This document shows positions 1 through 4,584 of a DNA stretch of 6,031 nt, piece after piece (the stretch's first letter is position 1; every line of letters starts with the position of its first letter). The DNA lies in assembly GCA_025929855.1 (NCBI GenBank), contig JAICPK010000063.1:1-6031 (forward strand), read 5' to 3'. Origin of the DNA: Nitrososphaera sp. (GTDB taxonomy: Archaea > Thermoproteota > Nitrososphaeria > Nitrososphaerales > Nitrososphaeraceae). Made by a program: the position numbers and the translations under genes. Under the pieces are notes generated by a model. It worked only from the letters and a program-made list of their open reading frames with translations, had not been told where the DNA came from and ran no database searches.

Positions 1-687
1 CGGACCTCCAACAATTGTGCCCTTTATATCATATTGATCTAGGAAAACCTTTTTGGCATGCTCTGCAACTCTGTGATAATATTCATTCAACTCATTTTCT
101 CTCAACCTTTCAAACCTCCTTGCAGACTGGCCACCTTGACGATGTTTGCCAGCTACCCCGGAAGTTATCGAGTCAATAACTTCCCAGTGATCGCCAGTAA
201 GTATGCCAATGCCCGTCTCCTGCGTGTCTATCGATAGTATTCCAATGACCTTGTCGTCTTTCATCATTTCCTTCAGGTGGTCGGTCCAAAAGTGATCATC
301 ACATCGATAAAGGCTGATTTGGACCGGCTTTGGAGGAAGCACAGGATATATCTCAATCTTCTCTTTGCCAATTCCTTTTTCATTTGGTATTGCACCACAA
401 AATATTATGAGACCATTTTCCGGTGTCTCTTTAAACAGTTTTAGTTGCTCAATGGTTCTGCTAAGTGCATCCTGCACATGAGTTCTGGTAAGATCTGACT
501 TTATGTTCGAAGCAGTGCCAGCTTCATTGCGAAGTTGTGAAATAACATCAAATACTGGCCGGCGTGGTGGAATGTAAACAGTGACAAGTTCTGTCCCATG
601 TCCGGATATACTTGACAGTTCATTTATCATCTTAGTCAGCTTGTATCGTTTTACTGAATCCCACTTGCTGTTGCCATTATTTGCCAT
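1..687 (-). CDS. prf1: Peptide chain release factor aRF1, N-terminal 229 residues (partial at window edge)
   Basis: This is archaeal release factor 1, which reads all three stop codons in the ribosomal A site and triggers hydrolysis of peptidyl-tRNA. The frame is open from the ATG at 687 to base 1. The N domain carries TASNIKS at residues 58-64 (stop-codon recognition; same numbering as human eRF1) and YRCDDHF at 127-133, matching the YxCxxxF motif. The M domain carries the catalytic GGQ at 185-187 inside GKHRQGGQSARRFER. The visible part ends at TIVGGP, where a family-conserved GGPGPTK-like segment would continue; the C-terminal domain lies outside the window. Residue 65 after NIKS is Asp, where eRF1 has Arg; Arg68 is kept. 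A second ATG lies four codons in, but the 687 start fits the TATA box at 721-729. The gene is divergent from the XRE-CBS regulator. Identification is very secure. Confidence 0.96.
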   Translation of the reverse strand, partial: MANNGNSKWDSVKRYKLTKMINELSSISGHGTELVTVYIPPRRPVFDVISQLRNEAGTASNIKSDLTRTHVQDALSRTIEQLKLFKETPENGLIIFCGAIPNEKGIGKEKIEIYPVLPPKPVQISLYRCDDHFWTDHLKEMMKDDKVIGILSIDTQETGIGILTGDHWEVIDSITSGVAGKHRQGGQSARRFERLRENELNEYYHRVAEHAKKVFLDQYDIKGTIVGGP

Positions 688-720
688 TGAGTATTGTAAC
701 AACAAAAATTCGTACGCACA

Positions 721-729
721 TAATATAAG
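721..729 (-). promoter_or_regulatory. TATA box for prf1
   Basis: On the minus strand this reads CTTATATTA, a good archaeal TATA element. Its centre is about 38 bases upstream of the prf1 ATG. With the usual 25 or so bases from TATA to transcription start, the leader would be only about 12 bases. No Shine-Dalgarno-like sequence is evident, so prf1 is probably translated from a nearly leaderless mRNA. Confidence 0.5.
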
Positions 730-749
730 GCTTCAAGCGCTCAGGTAGC

Positions 750-757
750 TTATAAAT
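750..757 (+). promoter_or_regulatory. TATA box for the XRE-CBS gene
   Basis: TTATAAAT has its centre about 35 bases before the ATG at 789, giving a predicted leader of about 10 bases. It lies only 20 bases from the oppositely oriented prf1 TATA box, so both divergent genes are controlled from one compact 101-bp spacer. A regulator bound here could affect both. Confidence 0.55.
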
Positions 758-788
758 GCGAGAATCAAAAAACTAGCAGTCGCAAAAG

Positions 789-1343
789 ATGATACCAAGG
801 CTCGAATACATCAAGCAGGCTAGAGCAAGACTGGGTATAACTCAGAGAAAGCTCGCTACTTTGACAGGAATCAGCACGTCTATGATAAATCAAATTGAAT
901 CAGGAAGATGCAAACCTAGCTATGAAACTGCTCGCAAGATCTTTGAAGTCTTGAGCTCACTTGAAGGTCGTAGCTCTATGAAGGCTGGAGATATTTGCAG
1001 CCGCTGGCCCATTTCGGTACAAAAGGACGAAAAGCTTCACAAGGCAATAGATATTATGCGTGTCAACTCAATAAGTCAGATCCCAGTTTTTGACTCTTCC
1101 AGAGTTGTAGGCATACTTACAGAGGATGGACTTGCTCGGGTGATGCTAGAAAAAAATGAGAAAGACCTCAAGAATATGCATGTTTTTCAGGTGATGGAAC
1201 CGCCGCCGCCTATAGTCGACGTGTCGACACCGGCAAAAGCGCTTGTTCCACTTGTAAGATTTGCAAAGTGTATCTTGGTAAGTGAGAAGGGTAATGTAAT
1301 TGGCATTGTGACAACAACTGACACACTTAAAATGGTTGAATAA
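789..1343 (+). CDS. XRE-family HTH regulator with paired CBS domains
   Basis: This 184-residue cytoplasmic protein joins an N-terminal Cro/C1-type helix-turn-helix (about residues 8-56) to a tandem CBS pair (about 64-118 and 128-184). The HTH shows the family pattern GITQRKLATLTGIS followed by the recognition-helix segment SMINQIESGRCKPS. The CBS units show the repeated pattern of a hydrophobic strand, V-VGI-T and a DxL-type helix: RVVGILTEDGLARVM in the first and NVIGIVTTTDTLKMV in the second. CBS pairs generally bind adenosine nucleotides or S-adenosylmethionine, so this is probably a transcription regulator responding to energy or cofactor state; the ligand and targets cannot be read from sequence. 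The ATG at 789 fits the TATA box at 750-757. It is divergent from prf1 and ends 4 bases before the stop codon of the convergent zinc protein. The domain call is strong; the biological role is unknown. Confidence 0.9.
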   Translation: MIPRLEYIKQARARLGITQRKLATLTGISTSMINQIESGRCKPSYETARKIFEVLSSLEGRSSMKAGDICSRWPISVQKDEKLHKAIDIMRVNSISQIPVFDSSRVVGILTEDGLARVMLEKNEKDLKNMHVFQVMEPPPPIVDVSTPAKALVPLVRFAKCILVSEKGNVIGIVTTTDTLKMVE

Positions 1344-1365
1344 TCTTTTATTCTTTCAACTTTTC
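1344..1365 (+). terminator. T-rich tract after the XRE-CBS gene
   Basis: Directly after the stop codon the plus strand has three T-rich clusters (TCTTTTATTCTTT, then CTTTTC) without a hairpin, the form archaeal intrinsic terminators take. It overlaps the 3' end of the convergent zinc-protein gene, where it corresponds to Lys/Glu codons, so base composition alone may explain it. Confidence 0.3.
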
Positions 1366-1473
1366 AAGGCCGACACAGCAGTCTGCACACTTGATGCACT
1401 CGCTGCAAATGCTAATCTCACTTCCTATTGGTAGTGTAGCAGCACAGAGGGCACATTCCTTACTTGATTGCAT
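1348..1473 (-). CDS. Small cysteine-rich (putative zinc-binding) protein, 41 residues
   Basis: A complete minus-strand ORF runs from the ATG at 1473 to a TAA at 1350-1348. It encodes 41 residues with seven cysteines at positions 7, 10, 23, 26, 29, 32 and 33, forming CALC, CSEC and CADCC. Four CxxC-type knuckles in so short a chain is the pattern of a zinc ribbon or similar metal-bound mini-protein. It has no signal peptide or membrane segment and ends in a Lys/Glu tail (EKLKE). An in-frame TAA lies immediately upstream of the ATG, so the start is fixed unless translation begins further inside. A weak TATA-like TTCAAATAG is centred about 37 bases upstream, the same spacing as other genes here. 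I do not recognise a named family. It could bind nucleic acid or a protein partner, but nothing in the sequence decides this. Cysteine spacing makes a chance ORF unlikely. Confidence 0.68.
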   Translation of the reverse strand: MQSSKECALCAATLPIGSEISICSECIKCADCCVGLEKLKE

Positions 1474-1505
1474 TTAGGATGACCAATATGCTACGGATCA
1501 AAACA

Positions 1506-1514
1506 CTATTTGAA
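1506..1514 (-). promoter_or_regulatory. Weak TATA-like element for the zinc mini-protein
   Basis: The minus strand reads TTCAAATAG, centred about 37 bases before the ATG at 1473. The spacing agrees with the other promoters in the window, but the match to an archaeal TATA box is poor. Confidence 0.25.
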
Positions 1515-1598
1515 TCGTTCTGTCATTGTCCTTGCTGTTTTTTGGAATGCTTTGAACACGGCAGGGTTAAACAGTTTGATAATAGAATAGAACCTCAT
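1506..1598 (-). CDS. Possible 30-residue basic mini-protein (uncertain)
   Basis: A minus-strand ORF starts at the ATG at 1598 and ends at TAG 1508-1506, encoding 30 residues beginning MRFYSIIKLFNPAVFKAF. It is basic and could form an amphipathic helix (KAFQKTARTMTERFK). An AGGAG lies about 12 bases before the ATG, and TATTTATA (1658-1651) lies upstream on the same strand. It is not a recognised family. The opposite strand over the same stretch is also open (to 1655, from TTG 1464 or ATG 1479) and encodes a Cys-rich peptide (FCHCPCC). At most one is likely real. I favour the minus frame slightly, because both neighbours on that strand run the same way, but neither is secure. Confidence 0.2.
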   Translation of the reverse strand: MRFYSIIKLFNPAVFKAFQKTARTMTERFK

Positions 1599-1623
1599 AT
1601 TATGGCTCTTCTCCTCTCAATCA

Positions 1624-1638
1624 AGAAGGAAAAACAAC
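1624..1638 (-). terminator. Candidate poly-T terminator for gap
   Basis: Downstream of the gap stop codon the minus strand reads GGTTGTTTTTCCTTC, a five-T run in a T-rich context about 25-35 bases past the stop. Archaeal intrinsic termination typically uses such runs without a stem-loop. This is compositional evidence only. Confidence 0.3.
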
Positions 1639-1650
1639 CTAAAGCTTGGG

Positions 1651-1658
1651 TATAAATA
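1651..1658 (-). promoter_or_regulatory. TATA-like element between gap and the small minus-strand genes
   Basis: TATAAATA on the plus strand (TATTTATA on the minus) lies directly after the gap stop codon. No plus-strand gene follows it, since 1659-2714 is antisense to gap. If used, it would drive the small minus-strand genes below it; its centre is about 56 bases from the ATG at 1598. It may be fortuitous. Confidence 0.22.
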
Positions 1659-2714
1659 TCATTTAAATTCTTGTTCTAATATTGCACGTCTTTTGCTCAT
1701 CCCAAATAGATTGTCGGCTCTGCTAAGTGCTTCATCTCTTGATCGCTTAAATACCATCGATTGAATAAGCAAATGGTTCTCGGGGATCACCATGCCTGTC
1801 TGGTCGTCAGAGTAAGCTATTTTGACTGTATCATCTTGTACTCTCAAGATATCTTGGTGAATATGCACCATATTAGTGTCACCATGAGGAAATCCAAGCT
1901 CCAGGGCCTTTTTCCTAACGTCTCCGGTGCCCTTGGCTGAGCTGATAATTGCGACTCCAAATTCATCTCGGAAGCATTCTAGTATCTCATCTCTTGTTGG
2001 CACTGCCCCATCACTAAACCGAACAAACATCTGATGTAAGTGCATCATCCTCGATGGTACTTTGAAAGCGTCGACATATAGGTTAACGTGGGGGATAAAG
2101 TCCTTGACGTCATCTTGATGGTGTGGGTTCCTGTCCCACTCAATCGAGTCCTTGACAGCCTTGGTATCTTCAAGATCTGCCCACCTTCTTACAAGCTCGA
2201 TATCAAATCGCCTGATTCTATCGCCATACCTTTGAATCAGTGGCTGCATTACTCTCCCCATGCCAGACACATTACAGCTGCCTTGTATTACATATTTCTT
2301 GCCAGCAGCCTTGTCATAGTTGACACGTGAGTTGTGGATCATATCAGCTACTGCACGTTCGCCATTTCTATCTTCTCCTCCCTGAAAAATTGCAGGCTTG
2401 TTCATAGGCTCATAGAAGTTCTTCTTGTTCTCATACCCTGCCCCTTCCTTTGCTGCATCCACTACTAAATCGCATCGCTCGAGTGCCTCTTCAATTGAGC
2501 CTGTCACCTTATAGCCTCGTTCTTTGAAGTTCCCGACTGCTTCCTTTGGCACGTATACATCATAATTGTTTTCAAGCGCCTCCTTTACCCTCTCATCTAT
2601 GCTATATTTTGCAACGCCGACTAACTGGATCTCTTTATCGATTGCCAGTGCACTTGCAAGACGGCGCCCTATATTTCCATACCCATTAATGAAGACCCTG
2701 ACCAAAACACTCAC
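1659..2714 (-). CDS. gap: Type II (archaeal) glyceraldehyde-3-phosphate dehydrogenase, phosphorylating
   Basis: This 351-residue cytosolic enzyme interconverts glyceraldehyde 3-phosphate and 1,3-bisphosphoglycerate with NAD(P); in an autotrophic archaeon its likely direction is gluconeogenic. The N-terminal Rossmann fold opens with VFINGYGNIGRR (residues 7-18). The archaeal-type segment DLVVDAAKEGAGYENK (82-97) and PAIFQGG (107-113) follow, and the catalytic cysteine is Cys147 in QGSCNVSGMGR. The region RRWADLED and the PHHQDDV segment match the archaeal RR-D...HHxxDV substrate-binding area, and VPSRMMHLHQ lies in the catalytic domain. Length fits the type II family (about 335-350). The start is GTG at 2714 with TGA directly upstream in frame; a TTG three codons in is the only near alternative. 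A TATA box at 2751-2760 precedes it. The gene is divergent from trpG. Identification is secure; cofactor preference cannot be read by eye. Confidence 0.93.
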   Translation of the reverse strand: MSVLVRVFINGYGNIGRRLASALAIDKEIQLVGVAKYSIDERVKEALENNYDVYVPKEAVGNFKERGYKVTGSIEEALERCDLVVDAAKEGAGYENKKNFYEPMNKPAIFQGGEDRNGERAVADMIHNSRVNYDKAAGKKYVIQGSCNVSGMGRVMQPLIQRYGDRIRRFDIELVRRWADLEDTKAVKDSIEWDRNPHHQDDVKDFIPHVNLYVDAFKVPSRMMHLHQMFVRFSDGAVPTRDEILECFRDEFGVAIISSAKGTGDVRKKALELGFPHGDTNMVHIHQDILRVQDDTVKIAYSDDQTGMVIPENHLLIQSMVFKRSRDEALSRADNLFGMSKRRAILEQEFK

Positions 2715-2750
2715 TCACTCGAGCCTTATTACGGGATTCATTGGTTTGTA

Positions 2751-2760
2751 TATATTATAT
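2751..2760 (-). promoter_or_regulatory. TATA box for gap
   Basis: The minus strand reads ATATAATATA inside an extended AT tract (about 2748-2762). The centre is about 41 bases before the GTG start, which predicts a leader of about 15 bases. The tract is nearly palindromic and could also bind TBP facing trpG, but no start codon is suitably placed on that side. Confidence 0.5.
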
Positions 2761-2804
2761 AGATTCCTGCATGCATTAGACGATTTTTTGGGCGATACAG
2801 TAAA

Positions 2805-2812
2805 CTTAAATA
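2805..2812 (+). promoter_or_regulatory. Probable TATA box of the trpGD operon
   Basis: CTTAAATA predicts transcription start near 2831-2838, that is, at the ATG of a 13-codon mini-ORF (2833) and about 85 bases before trpG. A rival element, TATTAAAT at 2883-2890, has its centre 34 bases from the trpG ATG. It would start transcription inside the Shine-Dalgarno sequence, so I prefer the upstream box. Confidence 0.4.
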
Positions 2813-2832
2813 CTGAACAAGTCCCCATTGTG

Positions 2833-2874
2833 ATGGAGACTATGCAAAGAGGCGGTCATTTTTGGCACCTTTGA
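2833..2874 (+). CDS. Possible trp leader mini-ORF, 13 codons with one Trp
   Basis: ATG at 2833 opens METMQRGGHFWHL followed by TGA. It lies where the CTTAAATA promoter predicts the mRNA 5' end, so it could be translated as a leaderless ORF like the neighbouring genes. An internal ATG at 2842 would give a 10-codon version. The Trp codon TGG (2863-2865) is the eleventh codon, directly before the CACCTT that could pair with the trpG ribosome-binding site. A mini-ORF this short can occur by chance, so the evidence is its position and context rather than its content. If real it would act in cis as a sensor of charged tRNA-Trp, not as a stable protein. Confidence 0.3.
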   Translation: METMQRGGHFWHL

Positions 2875-2913
2875 GGGTCTTGTATTAAATGATCCTTTAG
2901 CCGCAGAGAGGTG
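2866..2913 (+). promoter_or_regulatory. trpG: Potential hairpin masking the trpG ribosome-binding site
   Basis: By hand folding, bases 2866-2872 (CACCTTT) pair with 2907-2913 (AGAGGTG), with one G-U pair. The next bases, 2873-2879 (GAGGGTC), pair with 2891-2897 (GATCCTT), with two G-U pairs, closing an 11-base loop and leaving a 9-base bulge at 2898-2906. The outer stem hides AGGTG of the trpG Shine-Dalgarno sequence. Its 5' strand is the last three codons of the mini-ORF, so a ribosome held at the Trp codon would prevent pairing. No energy calculation was made, and weak stems of this size are not rare. Confidence 0.3.
2906..2913 (+). promoter_or_regulatory. trpG: Shine-Dalgarno sequence that fixes the trpG start
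   Basis: GAGAGGTG contains AGGTG, complementary to the archaeal 16S 3' end (ACCTCC), with six bases to the ATG at 2920. The in-frame GTG at 2911-2913 is part of this site, so translation should begin at 2920 and not at the GTG. Confidence 0.6.
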
Positions 2914-2919
2914 TTTTCG

Positions 2920-3507
2920 ATGAAGATACTAATTATCGACAATTATGACTCTTTTGTATACAATCTTGCCCAGCTACTGGGAGAGCTAAGAACAGAACCT
3001 ATAGTTTTAAGAAATGATAAGATAACACTGGAAGATGTTGTTAAAATGGATCCTGATGCAATAGTTATATCTCCTGGTCCTGGTCATCCAGCAGACCGCA
3101 AGTACTTTGGGGTGTGTACAGATGTCATCGGAGAACTAGGACACAGGATCCCTATATTGGGAGTATGCCTCGGACATCAAGGCATCGTCCATGCCTTTGG
3201 TGGCAAAGTCATAAATGCTAAGAAAATTAGGCACGGCAAAACAAGCCTGATACAATACACAACAGATAGGCTCTTTGAAGACGTTACAAACCCATTCAAG
3301 GCCACCCGCTATCATTCACTTGTCGCTGATAAGAATACCTTCCCGTCCTGCCTTGAAGTGACTGCAAGATCACTGGATGATGGTGAGATAATGGGAATCA
3401 GACATAGGCATTACCTTATGGAGGGGGTTCAGTTCCATCCCGAGTCGGTACTGACAGGCGACGGAAGAAGAATGCTTCTGAACTTTATATCTATGGTGAA
3501 AAAATGA
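2920..3507 (+). CDS. trpG: Anthranilate synthase component II (glutamine amidotransferase)
   Basis: This 195-residue class I glutamine amidotransferase releases ammonia from glutamine for anthranilate synthase component I (TrpE), the first step of tryptophan synthesis from chorismate. The sequence starts with the family signature ILIIDNYDSFVYNL (residues 3-16). It has the oxyanion-region motif SPGPGHP (51-57), the nucleophile Cys83 in GVCLGHQ, and the His173/Glu175 pair in GVQFHPES. The conserved YHSL (131-134) is also present. The ATG at 2920 is preferred to an in-frame GTG at 2911, because that GTG forms part of the ribosome-binding site. It overlaps trpD by four bases (ATGA), a translationally coupled pair. 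No trpE lies beside it, so its partner must be encoded elsewhere. The same subunit could also serve a PabB-type partner, as in some bacteria; the trpD linkage supports the tryptophan role. Confidence 0.94.
   Translation: MKILIIDNYDSFVYNLAQLLGELRTEPIVLRNDKITLEDVVKMDPDAIVISPGPGHPADRKYFGVCTDVIGELGHRIPILGVCLGHQGIVHAFGGKVINAKKIRHGKTSLIQYTTDRLFEDVTNPFKATRYHSLVADKNTFPSCLEVTARSLDDGEIMGIRHRHYLMEGVQFHPESVLTGDGRRMLLNFISMVKK
3495..3499 (+). promoter_or_regulatory. trpD: Shine-Dalgarno site of trpD inside trpG
   Basis: GGTGA lies four bases before the trpD ATG within the last codons of trpG and matches the anti-Shine-Dalgarno sequence. Together with the ATGA overlap it supports coupled translation of trpG and trpD. 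Confidence 0.45.
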
Positions 3508-4583
3508 CACTATCAACTGATTTGCGACCGGAGATAAAAAAATTGGTTGCAAAATCAGAGCTATCAGGTGCAGAGATAACTCAAGCGCTTGATGCAATCC
3601 TTAGAGGACTGGTTCCTGAGACGGCTGTAGCGGCTTTTCTTGTCGCTCTCACAATGAAAGGTGAGACGCCTGACGAGCTTAGATCAATTCTTATTTCATT
3701 GAGAAACCACTCGACAAGGATAACGCCTCAAGTAAATGGATCGCTGATTGATACCTGTGGAACAGGGGGCGATTCCATAAAGTCATTTAACATCAGCACT
3801 GCTGCAGCCATAGTGGCATCTGCAGCCTCTGCCAAGGTGGCCAAGCACGGTAACAAGTCAAGTTCTAGTGTGTGCGGCAGCGCAGACTTTCTCGAGTACA
3901 TCGGCCTTGATCTTAATGCCCCACCTGCAAAGGTTCAATCTTGCATCGAGAACACTGGCATAGGATTTCTATTTGCTCCACTATTCCACCCGTCAATGAA
4001 AAATGTCGCCTCGGTGAGGAAGACTATCGGGGTTAGGACAGTATTCAACACGGTCGGTCCGCTGAGCAACCCTTGTAGTAACATATCCGGTCAACTGATT
4101 GGAGTGTTTGAGCCAGAGCTTCTAAAAGTTTTCTCTGAAGTATGCGCGGGGTATCTAAGCGAAGCCATGATAGTGTATGCACGTGATGGTTTTGACGAGC
4201 TTTCAAACACGTGCGAAAATGACATTTATTGGATTTCAAGAGAAAATCAAACAACAAGAAGGATACGCCTTCATCCTAATGCTGTCGGGATGGAAGTAGC
4301 TAAGCCAGGGCAATTGGTAGTGAATTCAAAAATAGATTCGGTTAGGAGTACTATGCAAGCAATTTATGGAAAGGGGAGCAAGGAAAAAAGGGATATTGTG
4401 GCTCTCAATGCTGCTGCCGCACTGGTAGTGGGCAAAATTGCCTCCAACCTTAAAGAAGGCGTGGAAGATGCAAGACAAGCAATAAAAAGCGGCAAAGCAA
4501 GTGACAAGTTGTCAGAGATGATAAGATACTGCGGGGACTTGGAAAAATTAAAGGAGGCAGAGAAAAGATTTTCTCTTATCTGA
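3504..4583 (+). CDS. trpD: Anthranilate phosphoribosyltransferase
   Basis: This 359-residue cytosolic enzyme transfers the phosphoribosyl group of PRPP to anthranilate, the second committed step of tryptophan synthesis. An N-terminal helical domain (about residues 8-75) precedes the nucleoside-phosphorylase-like domain. The PRPP-binding glycine loop is CGTGGDS (85-91), followed by SFNIST (94-99) and VAKHGNKSSSS (112-122). The metal-binding acidic pair is Asp231-Glu232 in RDGFDELS. VRKTIGVRTVFNTVGPLSNP (171-190) is the conserved anthranilate-side segment. All catalytic motifs are intact. The protein is slightly longer than the common 330-345 residues, partly through a basic Lys/Glu-rich C-terminus (KLKEAEKRFSLI). 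The start overlaps the trpG stop by ATGA, so it is the downstream gene of a trpGD operon. Its TGA is one base from the convergent radA stop, leaving no space for a separate terminator. Confidence 0.95.
   Translation: MTLSTDLRPEIKKLVAKSELSGAEITQALDAILRGLVPETAVAAFLVALTMKGETPDELRSILISLRNHSTRITPQVNGSLIDTCGTGGDSIKSFNISTAAAIVASAASAKVAKHGNKSSSSVCGSADFLEYIGLDLNAPPAKVQSCIENTGIGFLFAPLFHPSMKNVASVRKTIGVRTVFNTVGPLSNPCSNISGQLIGVFEPELLKVFSEVCAGYLSEAMIVYARDGFDELSNTCENDIYWISRENQTTRRIRLHPNAVGMEVAKPGQLVVNSKIDSVRSTMQAIYGKGSKEKRDIVALNAAAALVVGKIASNLKEGVEDARQAIKSGKASDKLSEMIRYCGDLEKLKEAEKRFSLI
4559..4576. terminator. Perfect 8-bp inverted repeat at the trpD/radA junction
   Basis: AGAGAAAA and TTTTCTCT are perfect inverted copies separated by GA, within the last trpD codons and just past the radA stop. 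On the minus strand the TTTTCTCT arm follows the other arm within radA's 3' transcript, next to more T-rich sequence (CCTTTAATTTTTCC), so it may help end radA transcription. The stem is A-T rich and the usable loop is small, so T-run termination rather than hairpin formation may be the relevant property. Confidence 0.35.
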
Positions 4584-4584
4584 T

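Noticed and set aside
1217..1230. Doubled GTCGAC palindromes (GTCGACGTGTCGAC) in the XRE-CBS gene.
   Set aside because: They fall inside well-conserved CBS coding sequence (IVDVSTP) and are explained by codon choice.
2715..2741. Nine-codon minus-strand ORF (MNPVIRLE-stop) ending directly before the gap GTG, suggesting a uORF or a mutated longer start.
   Set aside because: The TATA box at 2751-2760 predicts transcription starting near 2729, inside or below this ORF, so it should not be in the mRNA. The gap protein needs no extra N-terminal residues.
2566..2874. Plus-strand 102-codon open frame opposite the gap 5' end.
   Set aside because: It is antisense to the Rossmann-fold coding region of gap with no plausible protein features. 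Only its last 13 codons are considered, for the leader mini-ORF.
2911..2919. Upstream GTG start for trpG adding three residues (MFS).
   Set aside because: The GTG is the end of the Shine-Dalgarno sequence GAGAGGTG, and the family N-terminus begins at the ATG at 2920 (MKILIIDNYDSF).
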